This document shows positions 49,190-61,808 of a stretch of 64,000 nt of DNA, in pieces. This DNA is from Clitoria ternatea (lineage: Eukaryota; Streptophyta; Magnoliopsida; Fabales; Fabaceae), in the NCBI GenBank assembly GCA_037962975.1, contig CM075672.1:124048001-124112000 (forward strand), read 5' to 3'. A program made the translations under genes and the position numbers. The stretch's first letter is position 1. Every line of letters begins with the position of its first letter. The notes under the pieces were generated by a model. That model was given only the letters and a program-made list of their open reading frames with translations, made no database searches and was not told where the DNA came from.

Positions 49190-49515
49190 TGGTTAGATTT
49201 TTGGATTTCTTCACTTCCTTCAAGATTTTGGGGTCCTCTCTCATTTCTTCAGACAAGAGACGAGGCATATGCCCAGTATATGAACCTTTCCGCTGTAACT
49301 CTGTTACATTGTTTACCAATTTAGGCTATTCATTATCGATCCAATTTATTAAAAACTTTAAAAATCTTACTCTTTATTTTTTATGGTTCGGGTCTTGATG
49401 TAGTTGTTGAAGTTTTAAACCTCTTTTAAAACATGAAAAATTTATTCACACTTTTATTAAATTAATTATTTTAATTACATTAGATCTGGGTTATGGAAAT
49501 CGGGGTGTGACAACT

Positions 49516-49527
49516 TGGTATCAGAGC
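49516..49527 (+). other. primer-binding site of element F (tRNA-iMet)
   Basis: TGGTATCAGAGC three bases after the LTR end at 49512. Confidence 0.92.
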
Positions 49528-49793
49528 ATTAGTTGTTTTGGTTTGAATTATGGACTCTTTTTAGTGAAACCATATGAACATGTTGAATTGTTTGATTGAT
49601 GGTAAATGATATGATTGATTATATGATTGTTTAGTAAGCTTGGCCAAGAAATTCCTTCCATTATTTACCTTTTGATGTTGAGTTACATTATGATAACATG
49701 TATTGATGATGATTGTTGTTAAATTATATGTTCTCAAGAAATGAAAAAGTATGATTACTAAATGTTATTCATACTATGTGTATAGTTTGATTG
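49528..49793 (+). other. element F leader before gag
   Basis: Non-coding; ends with the acceptor-like TATAG at 49781-49785. Shares a GGCCAAG...ATTTACC stretch with the leader of element A. Confidence 0.7.
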
Positions 49794-51441
49794 ATGGCGG
49801 ATAGGCGTAAAATAGATGCGGCCACTATGGCCGAAGCTTTTCATTGGTTCATCGATATACTTGAATGTCAACAACAACCTGAAGGTCAAGCAAATCATGG
49901 CCTTGATCACTTTCTCGATCAAAAACCATCTAAATTTAATGGAGGTTTCAAGCCAGAAGATGCTTATGTGTGGATTCATGACTTGGAGTAAATCTCTACA
50001 AGTATGGAGTGTATGGAAGCTCAAAAGGTCGAATATGTTGTGTTTATGGTCCGTGAAGAAGCAGAGTATTGGTGGATATTAACTCGTGGGTGCATGGTGG
50101 AGGCTCACATTCCTTTGACTTGGGAAAATTTTAAAGTAGAGTTCCTTAGGAAGTATTTTTGGAGAGTAATAAGAGCAAGAAAGAACTTGATTTCATGGAG
50201 CTCAAACAAGTAAACATGACGGTGGAGGAGTATGCCTCCAAATTTGAAGACTTATGTGTCTTCTACCCTTCTTTCCGTCAAGATGGTACTAAAGCTTCAA
50301 AATGTGTTAAGTTTGAAAATGGATTACGCCAGGAGATCAAGAAGGCGATATGTCACCAAGAGATTAAGAGCTTTCCTATTCTCATCAATAAGTGTAGGAT
50401 CTTTGAAGAGAATGATGTGGTGCCTAAGATTTATTCAGGGGATGATTACAAGTTGAAGGACCAATCTTCAAGCTTTAAGTAGAGAGGCAATTTTAAGAAG
50501 AACAAGAACTTTGTCTGTGGTTCCTCTTCCTTTAGAGGTGGACGTAGTGGTGGAAGACATGGTGGCAATGGTGGCCGAGGTAATGGCCAAGGACTTCGGT
50601 GTTTCCGATGCGGTAGAAACCACTTAGCTCGTGACTGTGACCACGAAGATCTTGTGGTATGTTTTAGGTGCAATCAACCGAGGCATATTCACCCCAATTG
50701 TCCTTTGAATGCAACCTATGTGGTGGTGCGGAATGAAGCAAACCATGGAGGCTATGGTGCTTTTAGAGGCCGTGGTCGTGGAAACGGTAATGGTGGCCGA
50801 AATGGTGGCTGAAATAGAAATGGAAACGGTAATGGTGGAAATGGACGTGAAAATAGAAATGGCAATGGTAGCTGGAACGGTCATAATAATGGAGCTAAAC
50901 AACCAACTACTGGAAGAGTCTTTGCAGTGACCGAGGAAGCTACACCAGCCGGTGATTTGGTTTAAAGTAAATGCCAAATTCTTGGTAAATCTATTGATAT
51001 ATTGTTTGATTCGGGTGCAACGCATTCCTTCATTTCAAAAGAATGTATGAGGCGACTAGGGTTGTCAATTAGTATGATGAAGGGTTTCATAATGATGTCT
51101 ATGTCTACTGGTACTTGCTTATGGACGGTTACAAGATACGATGACGTCGAGTTGACTCTTGAGGATTAAAAATTTATCGTATCCCTCATCTGTTTACCCA
51201 TAAAGGACTTGGAAGTCATTTTAGGGATGGATTGGTTGTCTGCTAACAAGGTCTTAGTAGATTGTCAAAATCGGAGTGTTATCTTTTCTTCTTCTGATGC
51301 CGAGCGCTTTAGTGTGCAAGGTATTTCCCAATAATGTTCACACTTGTGATATTCCTATTATATCTGAATTTCCTAATGTACTTCCTGATGAGGTACCTAG
51401 TTTACCTCCTCCACGGGAGGTAGAGTTCTTTATTGAGATCC
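49794..51441 (+). pseudogene. gag and protease of element F (broken, truncated)
   Basis: ATG at 49794 (MADRRKIDAATMAEAFHWF...). Gag continues through FMVREEAEYWW and MTVEEYASKFEDLCVFYPSF with a stop at 49989 and a frame change near 50160. CCHC knuckles CFRCGRNHLARDC (about 50600) and CFRCNQPRHIHPNC (about 50663), then glycine/asparagine-rich text, and protease DSGATHSF (about 51010). The reading ends in the region leading to RT (PSLPPPREVEFFIEI, about 51400-51440), where chromovirus sequence stops abruptly and an Athila-type integrase tail begins. RT, RNase H and integrase are missing. Confidence 0.88.
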
Positions 51442-51870
51442 GTTTGGCAGTTTATAAGAATTCAAAGTTCTATAAGAAGAAAACAAGGAAATTCCATGAT
51501 ATCTTAATAGCTAGAAAAAAGTTTATTGCTGGACAGAAAGTGCTATTGTTTAATTCCTGGTTGAAAGTCATGGATGAAAAATTATGCTCCAAATGGGAAG
51601 GACCATTCATAGTCACTAATGTATTTCCCTATGGAGCTGTTGAGAAAGTGAAAACTCCAACAAGAGCTTCAAAGTTAATGGACAACGCTTGAAGCCATTT
51701 CATGAAAATCCTTCACTTGTAGATGTCACAATAGAGGAGCTTGCGTTGGAGGAACCACTTCTTGACCCCCCTTGACGAGGGAGTTTTCTTACCCACCTCT
51801 TTACTTGTTCATTCTCTTGTCCAATTTTGTATGCTCTATTTTACATTGAGGACAATGTATGATTTAAGTG
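51441..51870 (+). mobile_element. Athila/Tat-type fragment: integrase C-terminus and following region
   Basis: From about 51441 the frame reads SKFYKKKTRKFHDILI and GQKVLLFNSWLKV, then KWEGPFIVTNVFPYGAVE, the conserved end of Athila/Tat integrases, and stays open in fusion with chromovirus protease until 51692. After it comes ACATTGAGGACAATGTATGA followed by TTTAAGTGTG, the usual post-integrase signature of this group in plants. Copia element G interrupts it at 51870. Confidence 0.78.
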
Positions 51871-53110
51871 TGTTGGTGTATGAACTACGAGCTATTAATG
51901 TATCAATTTTAACTTATTAATAAAATTACTATTTTCAGTTTTAACACTAATTTTAATGCTATTTATCCAGGAATAATAGGTTATATGAGAATTATTCCTA
52001 AAACGTCCCTAATCAAGTATTTACATGGGGACATGTAAATACATTAAGATTAGTGTGTGAATGTACTGATGATTTGATCTCACAAATCATGGATATATGA
52101 TATCAAGTCTTTACACGGGTACACATTAAGAGTAATATTGTACTGGATAAACCCACCATGAGAACGTTGCATGGATCGTTACACGAGTTTCATAAACGGT
52201 TCTCAATGTGATAATGGTATATAGTCCTTCGACCTGAAGTCACTACGATTCCTACATAAGGAGTTTGTTATTTTAATACAATCAAACGTTATCTATAATA
52301 AGATGACTATAAAGATTGTGATTAGGTAATAGACAAATTATATAGGGGGATATGAGTGATGTAGATGGAATTTGTCTCTCCTATGTGACAAGAGTGATAT
52401 CTATGGGCCACTTGATGGAGTGAGACTAACGAAATGCATGGTCATGCTAGGACAAATAAATATTAGATATTTATTCTATAAAGTCTACTCTAGTATCAAG
52501 TAATACAAGGATGACGACGACCATGCCTTAGGCCTAATTAGATATCGTGACAAAAGATAATTATCAATTATAGGTCATGTCAATGATAAATAATATTCGG
52601 ACATAATGATGTATTGCTAGATACCGCTCTTATTTTATATTAATAATAAAATAGTTTATCATTAATATAACCAAATATTTTACCTATAGGGTCACACACA
52701 TAGAGTAAGCCCACCAGAGGATAGTTTTATTTTCGTCGGACTAAAATAAAACTATTTGGGCCTAACTCATTTAGAATGAGTCAGAAACCCAATGTTAATG
52801 AGAGCTCAGGTCAAGACCTAAGCCTATATATAGAGCATGAGATGCTTATAGGCTGCTACTTAGAAATTAGATTATAATCAAATTTTCGTACTAGCATTTG
52901 GAACTTTGTTTTCCTGGTGGGAGTGCTCGTGTGGACTCCTAAGGGCGAAGCTACAATTGCTTCGATCGAGGAACTCGTTTTGTATCTATAAGAGGTAAAC
53001 CCTAAATCAAAAATTTAATTTTGCATAATGCCTTGAGATATTTGTATTTGCAATCCTTTTTGGGAATCCTTTGTGTTTTCGCTGCCTGACCCTAATGGGA
53101 TTCCCTAACA
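51871..53110 (+). repeat. 5' LTR of copia element G
   Basis: TGTTGGTG at 51871 to CCCTAACA ending 53110, about 1,240 bp, followed at once by a primer site. It carries TATATATAG (52825-52833) as a TATA box candidate. The reverse-complement fragments at 22336-22833 and 34737-34880 belong to the same LTR family. Confidence 0.85.
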
Positions 53111-53111
53111 G

Positions 53112-53123
53112 TGGTATCAGAGT
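53112..53123 (+). other. primer-binding site of copia element G (tRNA-iMet)
   Basis: TGGTATCAGAGT directly after the LTR end (one base gap). Confidence 0.88.
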
Positions 53124-54839
53124 CAGGTTGCAAAGCTATGTTTTGGGCATTTGTTTACGTTTCATGATGGCATGTTTTTCATTCTGCCAAAGCTTTTAAA
53201 AAAATTTCGATTTATGAAATCATTTTCTTGTTATAAGCTTTATGTTCTGTTTTGTGAAATTTGTTTGCGAAACTTGTTTTGAAAAACATTCAAGCATGGT
53301 TATGTATGAAATAATATCATGACTCATATGCTCTCATATTTTCTGTAAATTGTATGAGATACTGTTTATAGGCTTTCTCATTTGAAGTATGCATTTCTAT
53401 TATATTAGAGGCTTGTACGATATTTTCGTTTTCAATTTTCCGTATGTGATACATGTGTTGAATTCGTTAATAATCATTGTGTCATACAAACTGCGTTTTG
53501 ATAATGCGTTGATCTCCGAGCATGAATAGTTCATGTTATGGGGTGTCAAGTGATAAGGTTTAAGTGTTAAACCTTGGCCGTTCCTTAACCTAGGGTTCAA
53601 ACATTAAAACCTAGGCAGCCATCATGAGAAAGGTGTAATTTGAATCCTAGGTTTTGAAACCCTAGACGGCGCTGCCTACATGTGCCTTGACGGCTGCGTT
53701 GTGAAGTGTTCACAATAAGGAATTAGGGTTTCAAAGTGGTTGAAACCCTAGCCAAAATTTTAGAGCTGTTAATGGTCAGCGGGACCCTGATACATTCTCT
53801 ATGTAGCGCCTTATTACCGACCCACATGTTTAATGGTCCGTTTAAAAAATTAATTTTTTTTAATGCTTTCAAATGGGTTATAATTAATTAATTAACACGT
53901 TCCATGGTGAATGGTTATGGTCTTAGTTATTTTATTTAAATACAGCCTGCGTGCTGTGTCTCTCTCCATTCTATTGTATTTCTTTTCTCAACCCTTCACT
54001 TCTATGTAAAGCGAGTTTCTTTAAAATCTTGTAATCTTGATCGAGCCAACAAAGTAGAGACCTAGAAGAAAACTAGAGTGGTGACTCTAAGCACTTTTGA
54101 CTTTGAAAGGAACCAAGGAGTGGTGACTCCAAGAGGATGGTGGGTTCAAGAAGTAGGACTTCATGAAGCCTTGGCAACATAGTTCCTTTAGGTTTATTTA
54201 TTTATTTATTTATTCTTCTAGGAAGACCATAACCATCTCATAATTTTGTTTGCATGCTTTGGGGATAATTTTATTACGTTAAAGCGTTTAACCAAGACGG
54301 TAAGTTAAAATAAATTAAAATCCTTTAAAATAATATTAAGTTACAAACGCCTTCCAATAAGTACACTCATCAATACTAATGTCAATGAATAGTAGGTCTG
54401 CCAAAGCAGGGTACTATCATTTATATTAGTAAGACGCGATAGGATAATTGTAATATCCAAAATGTTTAATTGGGTTTTAACTTACTAAGTTATCAATTGG
54501 ATTGAATAAACTTAGAGGCGTATACATTGGGCTAAACTTTCATAAGATGAATGATCGGTAATGGTTACCTAACCCAATGTCTAAGAGTTGTATAAGATAC
54601 AATTGGAAAGGAGTTTCCTACATAAATAACCAAATGTTAAGTGATCAACCAAAGTTGACTTAACATTAAGCCAAATATGGATCTTTGCCCACTAGAAAAT
54701 CTTCCAATGGGATTTTTGGATTCGTAGAGGGTGATTTTATTTTGAATCAAAATAGTGGGAGACGTGTTTAATTTTAAGACCAAAAATTAAATATGTTTTT
54801 AATTGATACTTACTACATATCTTTCTGTTTTAGATAACC
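53124..54839 (+). other. long untranslated leader of copia element G
   Basis: About 1.7 kb with no supported coding region. It contains an A/T simple repeat (TTTA)n at about 54197-54215 and ends with acceptor-like CTGTTTTAG at 54833 before ATG 54840, so a leader intron is possible here as well. Confidence 0.55.
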
Positions 54840-57800
54840 ATGACATCAAACACGCCTTCAAACTTTTTATTGCGATCGATCCTAGACAAAGAAAAATTCT
54901 CTAGACCCAACTTTCTAGACTAGTATAGGAATTTGAGGATTATCCTCAAACAAGAGAAAAAGTAGTATGTCCTTGAAGATCCGATTCCGGAACCACCGGC
55001 GACCAATGCCTCTAAAGCTGACAAGGATGCTTCCAAGAAGCATCAGGATGACGCTTTAGATGTCCAATGCCTTATATTGGCAACCATGTCTCCTGAGCTT
55101 CAGAAGCAACATGAGCACATGGACGCTTTCGATATGATCGAAAACCTAAGGAAACTATATCAAGGTCATGCTGACCAAGAAAGATATGAAGTTTCTTCAG
55201 CCCTATTTAGCTGCAAACTTGAAGAGGGAGGTTCTGTAGGACCTCATGTGCTCAAAATGATTGGGTACCTGGAGAATCTAGCTAGGCTAGGATTCCCCTT
55301 CCCTCAAAAGTTAGCTACCGATCTCATTTTGAAGTCATTACCTAACAGTTTTAAGCCAGTCATCATGAATTATAACATGAATGCATTTGATAAAACATTG
55401 CCAGAGCTACTTAATATATTGAGGATTGCTGAACCTAATATTTCTAAAGGAAAGGGCAAGGCCATAATGATGGTCAATTCTGGCAAAGGTAAAGGAAAGG
55501 GCATGCATAAAGGCAAAGGAAAGGCTGTTATGGGAAAAGGCAAGACAATTTGGAAAGGAAAGGATAAGCCAAGTACATCAGCCTTAAAACTTGTGGGTGG
55601 GGTGGCTAAGGAAGGAAATTGTCACATTGTGGACAAAAGGGACACTGGAAGAGAAACTGTCCAAAGTACCTGGAAGAGCTTAAGAAGAAGGGAAGTGAGA
55701 CTTCCACTTCAGGTATTTTTGTTATAGAAATTAACTTGTCAACTTCAACATCATGGGTATTAGATACTGGATGTAGATCTCACATTTTCCTTAATGTGCA
55801 GGATCTAAAAAGGAGTAGGTAGTTGATGAAGGGCGAGGTGGACCTACGCGTTGGAAATGGAGCAAGAGTTGCTGCATTAGCTGTAGGGACTTATTTTTAT
55901 CCTTGCCCTCAGTGTTTGTTCTTGAATTAGAAAATTGTTTTTATGTTCCAGCAATAAGAAGAAACATTATTTCTGTTTCTTGTGTAGATAGGAAAGGGTT
56001 TTCCTTTATAATAAAGAACAATAGTTATTTTATTTATTTGAATGACATGTTTTATTGCTATGCAAATTTGAGTAATGGACTTTATGTTCTTGATCTCGAA
56101 ACCCCTATCTATAACTTTAATACTAAAAGGGTTAAACCAAATGATTTAAACCCAACTTATCTTTGGCATTGTTGCCTAGGACATATAAATGAGAAACGTA
56201 TTTCTAAACTCCATAAAGATGGATATTTAGACTCTTTTGATTTTGAATCAATAGATACATGTGAATCTTGTTTATTGGGGAAGATGACTAAGACCCCATT
56301 TACTGGAATGAGTGAAAGGGCAAGTGATCTTCTAAGCTTGATACATAGTGATGTATATGGGCCAATAGGGACAATGGCTAAGGGAGGTTTTAGCTACTTT
56401 ATCACCTTTACTGATGATTTCAGTAGATATGGATTTGTGTTTCTAATGAAGCATAAATCATAATCCTTTGAAAAGTTCAAAGAATTCAAACATGAAGTTG
56501 AGAACCAACTTGTCAAGAAAATTAAAGTACTTCAATCTGATCAAGGTGGCTAATACTTAAGCCTGGAGTTTGATGAATATCTTAAAGAATGTAGGATTGT
56601 CTCTTAACTCACTCTTCCTGGAACACTACAATGGAATAGTGTTTTTGAGCGAAGAAATAGAACCTTATTAGACATGGTTCGATCAATGATGAGTCAAATT
56701 GACCTCCCTAACTTCTTCTGGGGGCATGCTTTGATGACAGCAGCTTTCACACTTAACCGTGTTCCATCTAAGGCTGTCATAAAGACACCATATGAGATAT
56801 GGACTGGGAAATAACCCAGTATGTCTTTTCTTAAGATTTAGGGCTGTGAAGCTTATGTGAAGCGTCAGATTTCTAACAAACTTGGACCCAAATCAGATAA
56901 ATGTCTTTTTGTGGGATACCCAAAGGAAACTAAGGGTTATTACTTCTACAATCTTACCAAGGGCAAAGTGTTTGTCGCTCGGAATGTTGTATTCTTAGAA
57001 AGGGAATTCATCTCTAAAAGAATCAGTGGGAGGAAAGTAGAACTTGAAGAAGTTCAAGACCTGCAAGGCATTAAAGAGCCAATGGTGGAAATGGAGCCGG
57101 AACCACAAAATGTTATGATAACTCCAACTCCAGTAGAACATGACTTGCGTAGATCAGGTAGAATATGTCAATAACCTGAAAGATATAGATTTCTTATAAC
57201 TCAGGAAGGAGATGTGTTGCTAATGGATCAAAATGAGCCAACATCTTATGAAGAGGCCATTACAAGTCCAGAATCTGAGAAATGGCTTGAAGCCATGGGA
57301 TCTGAAATGGACTCCATGTACACTAATCAAGTTTGGTCTTTGGTTGATGCACCCGAAGGGGTAAAACCTATAGGATGCAAGTGGGTTTTCAAAAAGAAAA
57401 CTGACATGGATGGTAATATAAGTACCTATAAGGCAAGATTGGTGGCGAAAGGTTTCAAGCAAATTCATGGTATAGACTATGATGAAACCTTTTCTCTAAC
57501 CACTATGCTAAAGTCTATTCGGATTCTGCTTGCTATTGCTGCATACCATGATTTTGAGATATGGCAAATGGATATGAAGACTGCTTTCCTTAATGGAAAT
57601 CTTCTTGAGGAAGTGTACATGACATAACCCGAAGGCTTTGTTAAGCCTGAAGCATCCAGGAAGGTGTGCAAACTACAACGTTCCATATATGGACTTAAGC
57701 AAGCTTCCAGAAGCTGGAACCTTTGTTTTGATGAAGCCTTTAATAATTTGGCTTTACTAAAAATGAGGATGAACCTTGTGTCTACAAGAAGGTTAGTGAC

Positions 57801-57979
57801 TACACAATTGTTTTTCTGGTCCTGTATGTTGATGACATACTACTCATTGGAAATGACGTTCCTACCCTTCAGTCTGTGAAGACTTGGTTGGGAAACTATT
57901 TTTCTATGAAAAACTTAGGTGAAGTAACCTACGTGTTGGGAATTAAGATCTATAAAGATAGATCAAGAAAACTTCTTGG
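54840..57979 (+). pseudogene. gag-pol of copia element G (broken, 3' truncated)
   Basis: ATG at 54840 (MTSNTPSNFLLRSIL...) meets TAG at 54921. Gag continues (55077 on, MSPELQKQHEHMDAF), has a lysine/glycine-rich stretch (KGKGKGMHKGKGKAV) and a CCHC knuckle SHCGQKGHWKRNC (55622). Protease WVLDTGCRSH (55757), GAG-pre-integrase LWHCCLGH (56161), integrase core start (HSDVYGP...DDFSRYG), stop at 56461, RT with WVFKKK (57382), QMDMKTAFLNGNL (57564), stop at 57625 and, in another frame, LYVDDILLIGND (57825). It breaks off near 57979, so the end of RT, RNase H and 3' LTR are missing. Confidence 0.9.
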
Positions 57980-58171
57980 TCCGTATCATTGAGTATTCTG
58001 TGAAGAGGTTGTGGAATAAGATGGTGCCTTTGGTGAAGGTAACATGGAAGCATGGAAACATGAAGACACTCACCTGGGAACGCGAAGATGATATTCAGGA
58101 ACGGTACCCATACATATTCGAATCCGGTATGTCAAATTTTGGGGATAAAATTTCTTTTAGGTGGGGTGGAT
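57980..58171 (+). pseudogene. chromovirus pol 3' end (chromodomain-like tail)
   Basis: Begins inside IIEYSVKRLWNKMVPLVKVTWKHGN and runs to the end of pol (REDDIQERYPYIFESG), closely like the tail of element A at 20350-20500. Polypurine GTGGGGTGGAT follows. It is joined directly to a truncated copia RT at about 57979. Confidence 0.85.
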
Positions 58172-61100
58172 TGTAACATCCCAAATTTTAAAATATGGAA
58201 TTAATTAAGGAAATAAATATGGAATAATTGAATGCAAACTAGTTAATGTCCCAAAATATTGGAAGTAATTAAATTAAGATTTTCGGGAACTGTTAGTAAC
58301 TTAACCGGATAAGCAGAAAACTAACCCGGATAAAATATGGGTGTCAGACCAAGTATCTCTGATTGAGATACTGTTGGTCAGGGCTGTAGATAATATTATG
58401 GGGAATCAGAAAATGTATTCGGAATAATTTTTAGATAAAGTATTGGGCCCAAACAGAGATCCTGTTTGTGGTAAAATGGTAAAATTTAAGTGAATGAGGT
58501 TAAAATTAAAACAAGACTTCACTCTTACTCTCATTATTCACGTTACTTTCTACCAAGGAGGGAAAAACACTTTTGCTCTACTTCTTCTCACTTTTCTTAT
58601 TCCCTTTCACTCCATCTTCTTCATCTCTAGAAAGCTTAACCAAGAAGTGCCTCTTCCTTTCTCATTTTTGTTGACCATTGGAGCAAGGAGAAGACATTGT
58701 ATGCTTGAAGTTTTCCCCTTCTTCTCCTCCATTTTTGAGCTCACCTTCCTCTCCCTTGTTTCCCATTTTCGTTCTTGGAACAAGGTAAGCTTCTTGCCAT
58801 TTTTCTTGTGTTGGAAACCTAAGAAATAGATGATTGTGATTTGGAAGAATATTAAATGCATGTGGGTAGTGAAAGGAAACATTAAATGTATGAACCCTAA
58901 GGAGAGGAGAAATAAATGAAGACATTTATGAGCAATAAATGGAGTGCACGAAAATAGGGTTGAAAGATGATGAATGTTGAAGTGCATTTATGATATGGTT
59001 GGGTTTTCACAAAACTCCAACTTATGAAATTAGGGGAAATATGTAAGGTGAATGTGAAAGGCATTAATTGATGATTAGAATGTTACTAATGATGAGGCAT
59101 TGCCATAAATGATGATTGATGATGGTGGTTGGAAGCCATAAATGAAAAACCCACTTGAGGAGTTGGGTGTGAAAATGGCACATGTGGGTAACTTGACTAC
59201 TTAAGTTGTAGCTTTTGATAATAATGGATTTCGATTAAAGGGAAGGAATTCCCGAAGCCTAATTAGGCAAATGAATGAAGCTTGTAAATGAATTACCACA
59301 TGATGAAAAGTCATGCATATTTAAAAGTATATATTAAGAATGATGCTTGAATGGATGATTAATATGGTCCTACAATTTATTAATGTAGGGTTTGACAATA
59401 CTTGTAAGGCGGGATCATCAAACCCAGAGGTCTACTTCTCTTGAGGTAGTAGAGGGGTGTATTTTCTAAATATATGATGCCTTGTATGTTGATAATATAT
59501 GTATTGATGCCAAGTTGCATGTTTTCCTTGAATGGATGTAGTGTCTTAGGTATGGCTTGATGAATATTTAAAATCCTTGACTAGGATTACTCTTGAACAT
59601 TATGAATGATATGTTTTGGAAGAAAGATATGTATGATGAATTATGTGTTACTAACATTATGATTGAGTATGAACTATACCTAGGATGAGAGGGTGAAAGA
59701 ATCCTTATGAGATTGAGGTATGCATGAGCATTAATGCATATATATATATATAGCATGGCATACATAAGCACATTTGTAATGTGAATAACCTTTTGGGGTT
59801 CCACGAAGGGAGTACCCGACGTGATGACGATATGAAATTATAATGAATGACCTTGCGGGGTCCCATGAAGGGAGTACTCCTTGCGAGGTGGGAAACCGAC
59901 ATAATGGTAATTAATGTAAGTGGTTGTGATCACTATAGGAATGAAATCGGATCCGTGCATATGCATCTTTAAACAACAGTATGTGCATTATCCATAGAAG
60001 CATGGCATTGAGTGATACCCCAATGAGGAAGTTATGTAAAGTGTATGTGCAACCCTATTGATCACTAACAATATTTGTGTCTATTGGCTTGGTGTGACTC
60101 AAAGAAATTATATGGATATGAGTGTTCTATGCACTGGATGATTGAATGATTTTAGTGTCAGTTGAACTTCTTTTAGGGAGAAGATGTTAAGTTACATTCA
60201 CATGTATATTATCACTAATTGTTAGATTTTTTATCATTGAGAAAATATACTCACTCTCCATGTGGTCCATCTTTTTAGCTCTTGTGTTGTAGGGCTTGCC
60301 CATGGAGCTCATGTGTAGAGGAATGATGTGAAGGAAGTCATTTTGGGTAAAGAATTCCTTGGCCTGCAAACATTTTGATTTTATGGCTTTTATATGGACT
60401 TTGGTAATGCATATAGAAATAATGAATATTTTGTATAGCCATGAATTGATGTGGACAGCTTGTATGGATGATGAATAGATAGTGATGATTTTGGAGGTCA
60501 TGTTGGAAAATGAGACTTTTTGGGTGTATGGCTCATTTTCGTTCATGACCTTACCTTTGTATGAACGATGAATATGGTGTGATTGATCTGTAATTTGATA
60601 AATGAATGAATGGTTTTATAAGGGTCTAAATTTTGTAAAGTGCTCAAGTTGATAGACCTAATTAGGATATAATTTATGAATTTGAATTGAGATCATAGAG
60701 TATGATCCATTGGGATATGTTTTAAATACTTAAAATGATGTATGATGCAGTGAGAATTGAGGAATGAATTGATACTTATCGATATATTTTTTTTCATAAA
60801 GTATACATCATGATAAGCTTGATTGTGATGTGATCTAAAGAATTGAAATGGGATTTGTGGAATATGATGCTTGGAACAAGTTCTAAATACTTAATATGAT
60901 GTAGGTGATGCATTGAACTTGATTAATTTTGCTTTGAAGGGATTTTTATATGTTGAGTTGTTAAATTCCCATGTTTCTACGTTTTTACTGGTATTCTTGC
61001 TCAAGCGAGATGGATTCTCGCTCAAGCGAGAATCCCCTGCGTTGGTGTAAGGCCTCTGGCCAAATCTGGCTCAGGTGAGAACGGTCTCACTCAAGCGAGA

Positions 61101-61808
61101 CTGCCCATGCATCTGTTGTTGGCCACTGGAGGAAATTCACCCGGGCGAGTAGGGCCTCGCCCGAGTGAGATCGGGGCACTTAGCTACTGGCCCATTTTCG
61201 CTTGAACAAAAGGCCTTTGGATGTGGTACTCGCTCAAGCGAGTGAGCGTATGTTGGATTCTGGACGATTCTCGCCCATGCTCACTTTCCTCGCCTAAGTG
61301 AATCCTGAGGATCTCGCTCAAGCGGGATGGGGCTCGCTCAAGCAAGACGGCCCCTGATCCTCCTCTTTTTCTTTTCGCTCAGCATGTGTTGTGGCTCGCC
61401 CAAGCGTCCCACTCTGCCTCGCTCAAGCGAGTGTAACTCTCACTTGAGCGAGTGGTGCTCTGTTGCCCCATTTTGCATTGCTTTGATTATTCTCCTTTTC
61501 CTTTGCACCAAATCTTCTACTTAAATCATCTTACGAATATTTTGAACATATTATGAAGTCATTAAACCTCAGGATGATTATCTACTTTAAATCCAATCAT
61601 ATAGTATTAATTTAATTAATTATTTTTGCTGTTTTTAATTGAGAATTTCTCATTTATTATTTATTAACTTACCTTCTCATATCTCCATATATGAGATAGG
61701 GCTTTCTTAGATCCACGGTGTCAAATTAAGTTTTACCACCTGACATCTTCGTTAATTAATGATGTTTAAATCACAAAAAAAATTTACCCCCATTTTCGAG
61801 GTGTTTCA
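58172..61808 (+). repeat. chromovirus 3' LTR (family of LTRs F, H and J)
   Basis: TGTAACATCCC at 58172 to GAGGTGTTTCA ending 61808 (canonical TTACA end mutated), 3,637 bp. Conserved block ATGGGTGTCAGACCAAG near 58340; donor-like AACAAGGTAAGC near 58782; two CCACGAAGGG units near 59801; palindrome array 60996-61460. It has diverged too far from LTR F for the two to be confidently one pair. Confidence 0.85.
60996..61460. repeat. palindrome-pair array, CTCGCTTGAGCGAG type (LTR 58172)
   Basis: Pairs start at 60996/61017, 61066/61086, 61136/61156 and 61197/61229, with pair intervals 70, 70 and 61 bp and within-pair spacing 21, 20, 20 and 32 bp. Further copies run to about 61455. Linkers differ from those of LTR F. 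Confidence 0.9.

Larger units (their letters stand above)
35447..49512 (+). repeat. 5' LTR of element F, split by element E
   Basis: Starts TGTAACATCCC at 35447 and ends GGGGTGTGACA at 49512 (T-to-G change in the canonical TTACA end). Without element E and one target-site copy it is about 3.8 kb. Modules: a conserved block ATGGGTGTCGGATCAAG near 35620, candidate TATA box at 35745, pyrimidine-rich leader, donor TTGAGGTAAGC at 36043-36053, then after element E a palindrome array and the primer site. Confidence 0.85.
36050..49785 (+). other. candidate leader intron of element F (contains element E)
   Basis: Donor GAG|GTAAGC at 36050 and acceptor-like TGTGTATAG ending 49785, eight bases before the gag ATG at 49794. 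Without the later insertion of element E it would be about 3.5 kb and would contain the palindrome array and primer site. Confidence 0.4.

Noticed and set aside
54197..54215. Regulatory (TTTA)n element in the copia leader
   Set aside because: A simple tetranucleotide repeat with no supporting context.
35447..61808. LTR F and LTR 58172 as the two LTRs of one element
   Set aside because: They share the family layout but differ over much of their length. Flanking 5-mers (GGGAA and CCAAA) do not match, and the interior between them is a patchwork.
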